Below, piece by piece: positions 27,262 through 37,404 of a stretch of DNA of 64,000 bases. Source of the stretch: Rosistilla carotiformis (lineage in GTDB: Bacteria; Planctomycetota; Planctomycetia; Pirellulales; Pirellulaceae); contig NZ_CP036348.1 in NCBI RefSeq assembly GCF_007753095.1, forward strand, positions 1 to 64,000. The letters are read 5' to 3'. Numbering within the stretch: position 1 is the first letter of the stretch; every line of letters begins with the position of its first letter. The notes below the pieces were generated by a model, which searched no databases, was not told the DNA's origin, and worked only from the letters and a program-made list of their open reading frames with translations. A program made the position numbers and the translations under genes.

Positions 27262-27837
27262 TCAGTCGAGGTCGACGCGGTCCATTACGTTGTACGTTGG
27301 CCCTTTCTGGTGTTTGTCCATGAAGCTCGCGAAGACATGCACTTCTTGAACATGGACCATCCCCAATACGGTATCGGCTTCCTTTTCCGCCGCGGCGATG
27401 AAGTCCTCTCCTAAACGACTTCCCTTTTTCAATCGACCCAGGGTGAGGTGAGGGGTGTAGTCGCGGAACTCGCGTTTAAAGCCGAGCTTGCCCATTTCGA
27501 TATCGATCGATTCGGCCAACGGGCACAAACCGGAGGATTGATCTTCGACGCCGGCCCACACGACGCGGGCTCGTTGCAGATCGGGGAAGCCACCGATTCC
27601 CTGGATCGTCAGCGGGAATGGGGCCACGTTTTCACAGCACTTCCGCAGCGCCTTGCAGACGTCGGGGACTTCGACATTGTCGACGTCGCCGAGAAACTTC
27701 AGCGTCAGGTGCAGATTATCGGCATCGACCCACTTCACGCCCGTTGCCGCTTCGCGAAGCCGATCGACCATCCGACCCGCGGCATTCTGAATTTCATCGG
27801 TGAGCGGTATCGCAATAAACGATCGAATCTTCTGCAT
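27262..27837 (-). CDS. thpR: RNA 2',3'-cyclic phosphodiesterase
   Basis: Member of the 2H phosphoesterase family that opens 2',3'-cyclic phosphates at RNA ends (formerly 2'-5' RNA ligase). The 191-residue protein contains the two HxTx motifs that define the active site: HLTLKFLG (H43) and HLTLGR (H130), spaced as usual. The N-terminus IRSFIAIPL is also typical. It is convergent with the upstream exported protein gene. Confidence 0.93.
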   Translation of the reverse strand: MQKIRSFIAIPLTDEIQNAAGRMVDRLREAATGVKWVDADNLHLTLKFLGDVDNVEVPDVCKALRKCCENVAPFPLTIQGIGGFPDLQRARVVWAGVEDQSSGLCPLAESIDIEMGKLGFKREFRDYTPHLTLGRLKKGSRLGEDFIAAAEKEADTVLGMVHVQEVHVFASFMDKHQKGPTYNVMDRVDLD

Positions 27838-28126
27838 CGCTAGACATCCAAATCAAGAAACTCTTATTATAGCTGGTGCATCAAAAATCGGCACCAGCAC
27901 GTGGGTTGGGTCGGTCGGGACCGATCCGTGTTTCGCTTGGAGGGACCAAAGGGCACGGGCTAGCGTCCGGTTCTCGATGGAACCGTAAGCTGTCGTGCGA
28001 TCGTTGATTTGCCTCACGGCTAACATGAGATTAGCCCTGCGTTGTGTCCGGTCGGGGGCAGGCGTCTTCGCCACCGGAGGGCTCAAAGTTTTTGTTGACC
28101 TTCTCCAAACCAAGGAACTCGCCGCT

Positions 28127-29140
28127 GTGTCCCTTTCGTTTCAACCTCATCCATTGCTGCTGGGGGGACATCTGCAAACGCTCGCCACGACGCTGATCCC
28201 CACGCCCCAAATTCCCTACAAGGCGACGCAGCATCGCGTCGTCTTGGACGACGGGGATCAGATCGTTCTGCACGATGATACCCCGCCGGGTTGGACGGCC
28301 GGCCAACCGGTCGCCATTTTGCTACATGGTTTGTGCGGCTGCCATGGGGCCAGTTATATGATTCGGATGGCCGACAAACTGAACCGCTGCGGTGTCCGTG
28401 TCTTTCGCATGGACATGCGCGGCTGTGGTGCCGGTCGCGATCTGGCGCGCGAGCTGCCGCATTCGGGTCGCAGCGGCGATCTATTAGCCGCCATCACGCG
28501 GCTCGCCGAACTGTGCGACGATTCGCCGATCTGGCCGATCGGCATTTCGATGGGAGGGAACATCTTATTAAAGATGCTCGGCGAGATCGGCAAAGGGATC
28601 CTGATCCCCGATTTCCCAGCCGAACGGATCGCACGAGCCGCAGCGGTCGCTCCGCCGATCGATCCGGCCCACTGTTGCCGCAACATGAGCCGTTGGATGA
28701 TGCGCCCCTACGGCCGGTACTTCATCCGCAAGCTGCGGGCGCGGGTCGCTCCGTTGGTCGAGCAGCGTGAGGACTGGCGGGCAATCAATTGGAATCCTCA
28801 CCCCAAAACGCTGTGGGATTTCGACGGTCTTGTCACCGCTCCGCTCAGCGGATTCCGCGACGTGGAAGACTATTACGCGCAAGCCGCCGCGGCGCCGCTG
28901 GCATCGGCGATCGCAGTCCCCACGATGATCCTGGCTTCCGAAGACGATCCGATCATCCCGATCGACTGCCTTCGCGACGCCGACTGGCCCGGACACGTCG
29001 AACTGCACACCACTCGCCGCGGCGGACACGTCGGTTTCATCGGCGGCCGGCAACTCGAAACCGGCGACCGCTACTGGATGGACGCCAAGCTGCTGAATTG
29101 GTTCGCTTTCCCCGGCAGTGAACCGACGTCCGATTCTTAG
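28127..29140 (+). CDS. YheT-like alpha/beta-hydrolase
   Basis: Predicted cytosolic esterase of the YheT/ABHD1-3 group, about 337 residues. The family start FQPHPLLLGGHLQTL is followed by the oxyanion loop LLHGLCGCHGASYM, nucleophile GISMGGN, acid in SEDDPIIP and histidine in RRGGHVGFIGG. I take the GTG at 28127 (AAGGA ten bases upstream), because the frame back to 27995 lacks conserved sequence. Substrate unknown. Confidence 0.87.
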   Translation: MSLSFQPHPLLLGGHLQTLATTLIPTPQIPYKATQHRVVLDDGDQIVLHDDTPPGWTAGQPVAILLHGLCGCHGASYMIRMADKLNRCGVRVFRMDMRGCGAGRDLARELPHSGRSGDLLAAITRLAELCDDSPIWPIGISMGGNILLKMLGEIGKGILIPDFPAERIARAAAVAPPIDPAHCCRNMSRWMMRPYGRYFIRKLRARVAPLVEQREDWRAINWNPHPKTLWDFDGLVTAPLSGFRDVEDYYAQAAAAPLASAIAVPTMILASEDDPIIPIDCLRDADWPGHVELHTTRRGGHVGFIGGRQLETGDRYWMDAKLLNWFAFPGSEPTSDS

Positions 29141-29223
29141 AAGGCGCGAGACGCACCCCGTTTGCTCGCCGCCTAAAAGTGTGGCTGATCGACGAGCGTG
29201 GGATCCAACAGTGGAAGCATACC

Positions 29224-29266
29224 AACAAAAAACACCCCACAAAACCAAGGTTTCGTGAGGTGCTTT
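29224..29266 (-). terminator. Rho-independent-like terminator for the polysaccharide operon
   Basis: Read on the minus strand, a stem of about 16 pairs including G-U pairs (arms about 29231-29246 and 29250-29265) is followed at once by a run of six T. It lies about 105 bp after the stop of the kinase gene, the last gene of the minus-strand island, and fits the end of that transcript. Confidence 0.6.
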
Positions 29267-29372
29267 CATGAAGGTGGAGGATACGTGAGCTTAATAGCCC
29301 GGGTAACGCCGCATAGATTGCGTGGGATAACTTCCGAGGCAATAAGGACTAAAAATCTTTCGTGATCTATCG

Positions 29373-31916
29373 TTAGCTAGTGTGGTTTGTCAAGTCCGCC
29401 CCGCATGCACTGGGAACATGCTGGGTCTGCTGAACCGGTGCAGCCTGTTTCGGTGCTTCAACTTCGTAATACTCTCTCGAAGAATCATTGGCTATCGCTC
29501 CATACGAATATCCATAACCATACTTGTAGTATTCACCTTGGTTATAGTAGCCCTCTCTCCCGCTACTTTTTCCGTACGCGCCAGCTTCACGACTACCAAC
29601 TCCATTGATGACGATTCCTAATACATTCGCTTCAAGGGTTTCTAACATTCGTGATGCTTGCGCGACCACTGGCTTAACATTTTTTCGAAGTCGAGCAACC
29701 AGGATCACACCATCAGCACGCCGCACTACATTACTGGGGTCGCTGACGGCCAGCATGGGTGGTGTATCAATAATGATCAAGTCAAATTTGACTCGCAGTG
29801 CGCTAAGGATCTGTTCAAACGCTTCGCTTGTTACTAATTCGGACGGGTTATCGGGAGGATTGCCAGCGACCATCGCGGACAGATTGGGCACCACGGTATC
29901 TTGAATTGCCTCATTTATCATCAAATCATCAATTTCTTTCGACAGCGTTATCTGTTCGATTGCCCAAGCCAGTCCTTTATCAGCCCTAAGATCAAACAGT
30001 TTTGCGATGCGCGGACGACGCAAATCGGCGTCCAAAATTAGGACACTCTTGCCAGCTTGAGCCATCGTGATCGCCAAATTTCCGGCAGTTGTCGTTTTTC
30101 CATCCGACGGTGTCGCACTAGTAATTTGTAGAATTTGATTATCTCCCGATTGATTGCTGAAGAAGACGGCGGTTCGAAGTGCGCGGAACGCCTCCGAATT
30201 CATCCCCTTCCGCTGGAAGAATGTGCATAACCGCGAATCCAATGCTGCCCCCACATGATCTGCGTCAACCTTCCATCTCTTCAATACTGGAATGTGTCCA
30301 ATGACAGGCAACCCCGTATGTTCCGACACTTCTTGCGGGCTGCGGTACGAACGATCTGAGATCTCACGTAGAAATGCCAACCCAAATGCTAACACGGTTC
30401 CCAGGAAACCTCCCATCACCAACGACTTAAGCATGACAGGTGCAATTTGGTATCCGTAGTTGGCAGTGTTCAGAGGGATCACTTTTAACCCTTCACCTTC
30501 TGAAATTAAATTCACCTCATCCAATCGCGCAACGATCCGATCGTACAGTTGCTGCTGACGCTCAATCTCACGCACATACTGCTCGGATCGGGATTCCGCA
30601 ATGCTTTCCGCCTTGGCTGCCTCGACTGCAGTGTGGTAAGCCGTTTGAATTTCACCAATTTCCTGTTCGACGGACTGAAGCTTCTGAGTCATCGAGTCAA
30701 AAACAAGCCGGACTTGCCGCCTTAATTCATCTTCTGGATTTGTGGTAGGTTGATTTGACGCCAATTCGTCCAATTCAGCCCACGCGGATTCCAATTCCGC
30801 GATGGAACGTTCCTCCGTTTGAACAGCGTCTAAGATCAGTCGCTTGACAACCTGAATCTCCTCGTCGAGCGATTTAATCGCCACATGTCCACTTCCAAAG
30901 GATCGAGACAGTTTTTTCCGTTCAATTTCGAGAGGAAGGAGTTTCTCTTCTCGGATTCGAGCTGACGTCCGAAGCTGATCGACAATGCGTTTACGTTCAA
31001 TACTCGACATTTTTAAAGCAACTGCGTCGTTCGCGAGGTCTTGTTTCGAATCATCAACAGCCAAATTCCTCAGCGACATCAAAACCGATTCCAAAGGTTT
31101 CTCTTCCGAGATTGCCAGCTTGGCCGAATCCATGACGCTGTTCAGCTTGGCGCGCTCGAGCGTCAGGCTTTGGATCTGAGACAAATAGACACCGGAATTT
31201 TCGCGATGAACGCTGGCAATTTTGTCATCGTGATAAATCAAATTTGATGAAGTTTTGAATTTCGCATAGTCTTCTTCCAGTGCCGTCAATTTTTTCGATA
31301 CGTCCTTTTGAGCGGACTCGATCAAATCAAGGGTCTCTTGACTGACATTTCGATACTGATCTTGCAAGTGCAGGCCATACGCATCGACCAAAGCCTGAAC
31401 AACCAATTTGGAGATTACTGGGCTGTCACTGACGAACTGAACGCGAAAGACACTATTCGACTCTTCAGTCGCCGGTCCAATTGTTAACGCACGCCCGCCC
31501 ATCAAACCAGCGATCTGTTCGGGACCAAGTCCCGCAAATTCAGCAGACTCCACAATTTCGGGGAGTTCGGCAGCGCGTCGCAAAATAAATTCGCTGCGCA
31601 TCACCAGTGCCTCATCGGCGAGAGAGCGAGACGCAGCAACTTCGACACCGTCGACCGCCATATTTTTATTGGTCGTCGATTCGATAATCTGGACGTCGGA
31701 TGAGGACAGGAATTCTGGCGGTAACGTTTTGAAATGAAAATAGCCCGCTCCAAGGCCAACCAACAGTCCAAGCAACAGCAGCCAGCGCCCTCCCCAAATG
31801 AGCTTTACCCAGTCGATTTGCATCTCGGGGCCCTTGCGCGAGGACTTATTATCGTTTCGACGCTTTCCGATTCCTCGTGAAAGCGGCTTCTCACTTGAAA
31901 CTCGATTTGTATTCAT
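29373..31916 (-). CDS. Wzc-like bacterial tyrosine kinase / chain-length protein
   Basis: Inner-membrane co-polymerase and BY-kinase that controls polysaccharide chain length. From ATG 31916 it has 847 residues. First membrane helix about 40-60, then a long Wzz-type periplasmic region with coiled coils, second helix about 490-512, and a cytosolic kinase with Walker A SATPSDGKTTT (about 600-608), Walker A' VLILDADLRRPR and Walker B LIIIDTPP. The last 60 residues hold a dense tyrosine cluster (EYYKYGYGYSYGA), the usual autophosphorylation tail. It is the 3'-most gene of the island, after a 370-bp gap, and is followed by a terminator. Confidence 0.92.
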   Translation of the reverse strand: MNTNRVSSEKPLSRGIGKRRNDNKSSRKGPEMQIDWVKLIWGGRWLLLLGLLVGLGAGYFHFKTLPPEFLSSSDVQIIESTTNKNMAVDGVEVAASRSLADEALVMRSEFILRRAAELPEIVESAEFAGLGPEQIAGLMGGRALTIGPATEESNSVFRVQFVSDSPVISKLVVQALVDAYGLHLQDQYRNVSQETLDLIESAQKDVSKKLTALEEDYAKFKTSSNLIYHDDKIASVHRENSGVYLSQIQSLTLERAKLNSVMDSAKLAISEEKPLESVLMSLRNLAVDDSKQDLANDAVALKMSSIERKRIVDQLRTSARIREEKLLPLEIERKKLSRSFGSGHVAIKSLDEEIQVVKRLILDAVQTEERSIAELESAWAELDELASNQPTTNPEDELRRQVRLVFDSMTQKLQSVEQEIGEIQTAYHTAVEAAKAESIAESRSEQYVREIERQQQLYDRIVARLDEVNLISEGEGLKVIPLNTANYGYQIAPVMLKSLVMGGFLGTVLAFGLAFLREISDRSYRSPQEVSEHTGLPVIGHIPVLKRWKVDADHVGAALDSRLCTFFQRKGMNSEAFRALRTAVFFSNQSGDNQILQITSATPSDGKTTTAGNLAITMAQAGKSVLILDADLRRPRIAKLFDLRADKGLAWAIEQITLSKEIDDLMINEAIQDTVVPNLSAMVAGNPPDNPSELVTSEAFEQILSALRVKFDLIIIDTPPMLAVSDPSNVVRRADGVILVARLRKNVKPVVAQASRMLETLEANVLGIVINGVGSREAGAYGKSSGREGYYNQGEYYKYGYGYSYGAIANDSSREYYEVEAPKQAAPVQQTQHVPSACGADLTNHTS

Positions 31917-32286
31917 TTCGTTTCCATGCCCCCCAGCCAAAACACTTGAAAATCCATAAGAAGGGACTTCAGCGTACTCACTTTAAAAATTTGCGATACT
32001 AGCGACCATGAGTACTTTCGCAATATTTCTTACTCTAAACTGCATCTCGCGGGCGATTTTCACGATCTCGCCGAGATCACCGCTCAGTGAAACCTTAGCG
32101 ATTAAAGCGTTCCAGCGCAGGAGGGGCGTCAAGCATGCCCGTGCCCCACTTCAACTGCCCACGAGCAAGGCGGAGATCTGCCCCGCCAGTAAGTGGCAAG
32201 GGGAACTTCCCATCCGTAAGCGCTGGCTCCATATTTCGTTTGGGAAACGGAGTCTGCACATGCAACAGGACCGAGATAAAACTCGG
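31917..32286. other. Leader region of the tyrosine-kinase gene
   Basis: 370 bp without a supported gene, between a glycosyltransferase stop and the kinase start. The near-gene part is AT-rich. The gap is unusual in a cluster with mostly overlapping genes and could carry a separate promoter for the kinase. No operator was recognised. Confidence 0.35.
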
Positions 32287-33567
32287 CTAACGAGCAATCC
32301 TTTTCAATGCATCGATATGGCTGGCGAGTCGTCGCTGCGCAACGCCTCCAGAAGTCCACAGGTTTCTGGACGAACTTAACGCTCGCTTGAGTACGCAATT
32401 GACTTCAGTAATTCGACCGGGCAAATCAAACCGTTCTTTTGCCTCGTTTTGTGCTCGCTCAAGCATCTGATTTCGATCCATGGCAGCCATTTGAAACGTT
32501 TGCTTCAGAACAGCGATCAGATCCGCACGGGATCCCGGTGAAAACAGGTGCCCGGTAACACGATCGGATACAATTTCAGCAGCGCCCCCACCACGCGATG
32601 CAACCACCAGCTTGCGAGACAACATGGCTTCGACAATCACACGCCCGAAAGGCTCCGGCGCTGTCGAGCAATGGAGCACCAGATCACACGCTTGCATAAT
32701 TGCTGGTACGTCGTCCCGAAACCCCAAGAAATGGACACGTTGGGAAACGCCATGCCGAATTGCCGTCTGACGCAACAGATCGGCATACTGCGTTTCACCA
32801 AACAACGCATCGCCAACTAACAATAGGTGTGTGTTGGGAAGTTCCCGAAGCGCTTCGATGGCTAGGTGCTGACCTTTCCAATTTGCGAACCGCCCAAACA
32901 GACCAATTACAGGTTGTTGATCTAACCCTAACGAATTACGAACCGCCGCGCGGTGGATTTCGGTGTCGGCGATGGCAGCGTCGTACCGCCCCGCATCCAG
33001 TCCGTTGTAAACGACCGAAACAAGATCGCGACGCCCACCTGCAGCGACAAATGCATCGAGCGTGGAATCGGAGTTGGCAATCACATGCTGCGCCCTGTTC
33101 GCCAGAAAAACCAACAACCGTCGATTGGAACCGCTGAAGTGATCCGCCGAAAGAATATCGTGCAGATGATAGACAAAGGGTTTCCGGTAACGCACCGCCG
33201 CAAGCCAGGTGACCACCAACGCTTTCGCCGTATTTGCGTATAACAGGTCCGCCTGGCAGACCACATCGCGAATCGCCCCAGAATGGCGAACCATTTCCCA
33301 CAGCGAACGCGCGGCACGGAATACACCACTCGACTTTTGCACCGCCGCCGCGCGTTCACTCAACGGACGCGTCGAAACACAGACGCCCCGTTTCCTCAGT
33401 GCGGATTCGAACGGCCCCTCTTGCAACAAGAGGACTTGGTCGGTGGGACACGCTCGGCCCGAGACAATATCCAGTAGGCAAAGTTCGGCACCACCCAATT
33501 GCCCCGTCTGATCCAGAAACAGAACATGAGCATTCGAGTCTCCTTGCCGAGCCGGGTCAACAAGCAC
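32287..33567 (-). CDS. Glycosyltransferase family 4
   Basis: GT-B-fold sugar transferase of about 426 residues. The N-terminal part shows DQTGQLGGAELCLLDI, and the C-terminal nucleotide-sugar domain GLFGRFANWKGQHLAIEAL plus the EPFGRVIVEAM motif (E-x7-E pattern). The frame reaches 33696, but GTG 33567, overlapping the upstream stop by 11 bp, fits the domain. Donor and acceptor sugars cannot be told. One of four consecutive GT4 genes. Confidence 0.83.
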   Translation of the reverse strand: MLVDPARQGDSNAHVLFLDQTGQLGGAELCLLDIVSGRACPTDQVLLLQEGPFESALRKRGVCVSTRPLSERAAAVQKSSGVFRAARSLWEMVRHSGAIRDVVCQADLLYANTAKALVVTWLAAVRYRKPFVYHLHDILSADHFSGSNRRLLVFLANRAQHVIANSDSTLDAFVAAGGRRDLVSVVYNGLDAGRYDAAIADTEIHRAAVRNSLGLDQQPVIGLFGRFANWKGQHLAIEALRELPNTHLLLVGDALFGETQYADLLRQTAIRHGVSQRVHFLGFRDDVPAIMQACDLVLHCSTAPEPFGRVIVEAMLSRKLVVASRGGGAAEIVSDRVTGHLFSPGSRADLIAVLKQTFQMAAMDRNQMLERAQNEAKERFDLPGRITEVNCVLKRALSSSRNLWTSGGVAQRRLASHIDALKRIAR

Positions 33568-34705
33568 TTCGGTAAACCTCAAGCACCCGCGGTCCGATAA
33601 CGGACCAGTCATAGTTATCGCGAACGTAACGTCGACAGACATCGTCGTTGGGTGTTTCCACCTGGCCGCGCACAATCGCATAAAGGCCATCGGCAATTTC
33701 GCTTGCCGACGTTCCGCCCAAGATCAGTGAATTGCACAGTGGCGAAATCACTTCGGGCAGCGAGCCCACCGGAGTCACGATGGCAGGCGTTCCGGCAGCC
33801 ATCGACTCGAGCGTCACCAAGCCAAACCCCTCCAACGACTGAGTCGGAACGATGCTGAAGTCGGCAGCTCGATAAGCGGTGCTGAGTTGTTCTTCGGGGA
33901 CAAATCCCAGTAGACGCACATTGTTTTGTAAGCCCAGGTCGTTGATGCATTTTTTCAAATCGTCTTGCATCGGGCCGGTACCGCCGATCATCACCAGCAG
34001 ATCGGAAGCCGATTTATGGTCGCGAATCAACCGATCGATGGCTTGCACCAAGACATCGACACCGACTCGTTTCACGAGACGTCGCATGGCGAGGACGATC
34101 GGCCTGTCCGCCGGCCACCCCAGTTGTTGTCGCGCTTCGGCTCGCGAGATGCCGGGATCGGCCATCGCAGCATCAATGGCGCCAGGCACCACATGAACCA
34201 AGCTCTCGGAGACGCCATATCGTTCCACCACAAGTTGTTTGAACGAGCGACTCAACGTGATGATGCGGCTGGCCGAATGATAAGCAAGTCGCTCCTGGCG
34301 CCGCTGCAGCGTCGTTTTCCACCACGGCGCCCCCTCGATGGTTGCTTCATCGGCCCACGGACCATGAAAATGAACCACGTGGGGCACCCGCCGACAAAGG
34401 TCTACCAAACATCCGCCAACCGAAGCATGGTGCGAGACAAAAATAAAGTCACGGACGCCAAAGCGCTCTTCGGCAAGGTACCCCAGACTGCGAAGTTTTC
34501 TGAGCCGCTTTTCGACGGGCGAGGCAAAGGCGATTGCTTTGTAGTCAAATTCGTCCACGATCTCGGTTCGGCTCTGCACCCAGGCGGTCACGTCGCAACC
34601 GAGTCGCGCATGCGCCGTACAGATCCCATGCTGATATCGTTCCAGCCCGCCACCTCGATCGCCAATCCAACCAAGTCCTAGATGTACAAATTTCAATCTC
34701 GTCAT
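33557..34705 (-). CDS. Glycosyltransferase family 4
   Basis: GT-B-fold transferase of about 382 residues. The start FVHLGLGWIGDRGGGLERY is the usual glycine-rich acceptor-side loop. The C-terminal half has LVKRVGVDVLVQAI and the donor motif EGFGLVTLESMAAGTPAIVT. ATG 34705 follows GGGG at five bases and matches the family start. An alternative ATG at 34786 overlaps the upstream stop exactly (ATGA) and would add 27 residues. Confidence 0.83.
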   Translation of the reverse strand: MTRLKFVHLGLGWIGDRGGGLERYQHGICTAHARLGCDVTAWVQSRTEIVDEFDYKAIAFASPVEKRLRKLRSLGYLAEERFGVRDFIFVSHHASVGGCLVDLCRRVPHVVHFHGPWADEATIEGAPWWKTTLQRRQERLAYHSASRIITLSRSFKQLVVERYGVSESLVHVVPGAIDAAMADPGISRAEARQQLGWPADRPIVLAMRRLVKRVGVDVLVQAIDRLIRDHKSASDLLVMIGGTGPMQDDLKKCINDLGLQNNVRLLGFVPEEQLSTAYRAADFSIVPTQSLEGFGLVTLESMAAGTPAIVTPVGSLPEVISPLCNSLILGGTSASEIADGLYAIVRGQVETPNDDVCRRYVRDNYDWSVIGPRVLEVYRSAC

Positions 34706-34782
34706 TTGTGCCCCGATTGATGTGTCGATAGCATCCTGTGGTGTCTTTCCAGTGCTCGCTGCGCGTCTCAGGCCTGCTTGGA

Positions 34783-35913
34783 TCATGTCGCATTTTCGAT
34801 CGCATCGGCAAACCGATCCGCTAGCGCGGACAGGCTGTAATGCTGGTGCACGTATCGATTTCCGGCTATCGCCATCGCCGCGCGGGCGTCGTGTTGGGTG
34901 ATGATTTTTCGCAATGAACTAGCGCACGATTCCGCGTCCGCTTCCGCAAAGACCAATCCACCACCTGTCTGCCGAATGATGTTGGGGATTTCTCCCGAAT
35001 CGCTGCCGACGACTGGCGTGCCACAGGCCATCGATTCGACGATCACCCGTCCAAACTGCTCCCGCCAATTGGGTCGGGTTTCCGACGGCAAAACAAGACA
35101 ATCGACCGAATCAAAAAACTTTGCGGTTTCGTCATGCCGGACAAACCCGCGCCACTGCACGCGCCCCGCCACTCCATGCTGCCGCATCGCTTCCTTGACG
35201 TCGCCTTCAAAAGGCCCGGCCCCCACGATGATCAATTCCCAATCCAAGTCGCGAATCTTGCCCAACGCCTGCGCCAACGTGACCAAGCCCTTTTCCTCGA
35301 CGATGCGACCGACAAAGGCAAGCCGTTGCGAGCGGTTGGAAGCCTTGCGTTGGCGGGTCTCGATATCGACGGTGGTATGGTATTTTTCGGGATCAAAGCC
35401 CAACGGAATGATCGTCGACGAACCGCGATACCCCTTCTCGCGATGCACCTGATCGACGGTTTCAGTGATCGGAAAAAAGAACGAACTATTTCGATAGACC
35501 GCCGATTCCCCCTGGCGAAAAGGAATCGGATATCGTTTGACGAGGTTTTGACACGAGAAAAAGCCAAATGGCTTTCGCCCCGTCCTGGCATTCGCACGCG
35601 ACCACTGAATCGTCGAAAGCGCATACGCCTCGTTGTGCGAATAGACGACATCGGGCTGCACCGCCCGCAACAATTTTGCAGCGTTGATTCGGTACCAATG
35701 CAACGGCACACTGCCGTTACCCAGCACGGGGATCGGAATCAAGTCGGCATCAAAGCCGGGATACAACGTGGCCGGCATCGACCGACCGTATTCGTCTTTC
35801 CACACTCTGGGGATCACCATCGCGACATCCCAGTTCCGTCGCTGCGCAGCGAGCGCGAACAATTGTTGGTTCTGCGGCAGTGCGCATGCGTGGCTGGCGA
35901 TCAAAACTTTCAA
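34783..35913 (-). CDS. Glycosyltransferase family 4
   Basis: GT-B-fold transferase, 376 residues. The N-terminal domain begins MKVLIASHACALP. The C-terminal donor domain shows FVGRIVEEKGLVTLAQAL, IVGAGPFEGDV and the EQFGRVIVESMACGTPVVGSD motif. Coupled at both ends: its ATG overlaps the upstream gene's stop (ATGA). Sugar specificity unknown. Confidence 0.87.
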   Translation of the reverse strand: MKVLIASHACALPQNQQLFALAAQRRNWDVAMVIPRVWKDEYGRSMPATLYPGFDADLIPIPVLGNGSVPLHWYRINAAKLLRAVQPDVVYSHNEAYALSTIQWSRANARTGRKPFGFFSCQNLVKRYPIPFRQGESAVYRNSSFFFPITETVDQVHREKGYRGSSTIIPLGFDPEKYHTTVDIETRQRKASNRSQRLAFVGRIVEEKGLVTLAQALGKIRDLDWELIIVGAGPFEGDVKEAMRQHGVAGRVQWRGFVRHDETAKFFDSVDCLVLPSETRPNWREQFGRVIVESMACGTPVVGSDSGEIPNIIRQTGGGLVFAEADAESCASSLRKIITQHDARAAMAIAGNRYVHQHYSLSALADRFADAIENAT

Positions 35914-37202
35914 GTGACTGTCTCTATGGACGGCTGTCCCATGGTGCTGCTCGCCGCGCCGGACGAACGACGTGCAATCAAGTGTTGGTAGACATCCAGC
36001 GTTTGTTGGGTGATCACATCCCAGTTGAATCGCTGCTCGACCAACGTGCGGGCGGCGACGCCTGATCGCGCCAGCAGTTCATTCGATTCAACAAAACGCA
36101 TGATCGTAGCGGCTATGTGCTGTGGGTCGCGTAGGATCATTGCGCCCGTCGTTCCGCACCCAATTAACTCCTGCGCACCACTCACGTCGGGCATCAGCAC
36201 TGGCAATCCAGATGCTGCAGCTTCGATCGTTGCCAGGCTGAAGGCTTCATACGATGTCGGAAACAAAAATAGATCGCCAGCGGCGTAGTAACGATGGACA
36301 TCGCTGCGAAATCCTGCAAACGTGACACGGGATTGTAAACCTAGCTTGTCGCTCAATTGACGCACGTCGCCCCCCGAGCGATCGTGCCCCACGACCAATA
36401 ATTTGATCTTCGGGTCGGATAGCTTTGCCAGTGCTTGCAGTGCCAGATCAAGCCCCTTGCGACGCCAATCGCCTCCGCTGAAGGCAAGCAAAAAATCGTC
36501 ATCGGCAATGCCATGTTCATGGCGAACGTCGTCGCGGTGCAATTCCCGGTTGGCGGGTGTAAATCGATCCAAGTCGGCACCGTTGGGGATCACACGAACA
36601 GAACCCGATTCGCTCCCGCCTGCAGATTCATCATCGTGTTCTGATTCGGTACCGTTTTGTGAAACGTTGCGCGCCGGCGAAGTCGAGCTATATCGGGGAC
36701 GGACTTGAGGATAGGTCTCCAACAACTCCTGCTTCGTTCCCTCGGAGACTGGCAAAAAGGCGCGCGGTCCTGTTGGCCCGCATGCCAAATACGCCTGTTT
36801 TTCACAGCGGATCACATAGCGATCGTAGGCCCCCCACGACAATCGACGCAGCCAGCCCGCTGTCGCTTCGGATCGACTTTCCGCAGTCTGTTGCACTTTG
36901 ATGGGATGCACAGTTTGGATCGTATAGACATCGGCAAGCGACGTGTTGGGGCCAGCCGAATGAACAATGTCATAGCCGTGATTATTGCGGAGTCGCCGAT
37001 CGACGCGGCGTTTAAATGTGGCAAAATCCAAAAATTCGGGGCGTGTCGGCCCCGGGATTCGGATCCAATGGATGCCGGTCCCTTCGATAGCTTCCACGGT
37101 CCGCGCGATCAGGTCGACGTGATGGCCGCGCAATACCAACCGTTGGGCAACTTCCAAGACAGCGCGCGAGGTCCCTTCATGCCGATTGGCATTGATGATC
37201 AC
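35910..37202 (-). CDS. Glycosyltransferase family 4
   Basis: GT-B-fold transferase of at least 430 residues. N-terminal NANRHEGTSRAVLEVAQRL and C-terminal AFSGGDWRRKGLDLALQAL and SYEAFSLATIEAAASGLPV are donor-domain motifs resembling WaaG-type heptose/glucose transferases. A linker of about 40 polar residues (TESEHDDESAGGSESGS region) interrupts the domain boundary. GTG 37202 is the first usual start, but homologous-looking LRIAFV lies just upstream, so a CTG at 37217 may be the true start. Confidence 0.83.
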   Translation of the reverse strand: MIINANRHEGTSRAVLEVAQRLVLRGHHVDLIARTVEAIEGTGIHWIRIPGPTRPEFLDFATFKRRVDRRLRNNHGYDIVHSAGPNTSLADVYTIQTVHPIKVQQTAESRSEATAGWLRRLSWGAYDRYVIRCEKQAYLACGPTGPRAFLPVSEGTKQELLETYPQVRPRYSSTSPARNVSQNGTESEHDDESAGGSESGSVRVIPNGADLDRFTPANRELHRDDVRHEHGIADDDFLLAFSGGDWRRKGLDLALQALAKLSDPKIKLLVVGHDRSGGDVRQLSDKLGLQSRVTFAGFRSDVHRYYAAGDLFLFPTSYEAFSLATIEAAASGLPVLMPDVSGAQELIGCGTTGAMILRDPQHIAATIMRFVESNELLARSGVAARTLVEQRFNWDVITQQTLDVYQHLIARRSSGAASSTMGQPSIETVT

Positions 37203-37404
37203 AAAAGCGATCCGCAGCGACGAGGCAGGAGTTGTCAGGGTTCGGAATCCAGTTGTGAGGGGGAAAGTGGGCAGTAGTCAGTTGGGAGAAAGAGTTTGAG
37301 CGATTTTATTCGCGTGATTCGCGGGCCGTGTTTCAATTGAAAATGGCGATAGGAAGATCCGTTTTTATCCCAGTCGACCTATCGTTTATAAATCGCCGGT
37401 TGGA

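Noticed and set aside
29037-29342. 101-residue minus-strand frame across the kinase terminator
   Set aside because: It spans the terminator hairpin and the end of the hydrolase gene; not credible as a gene.
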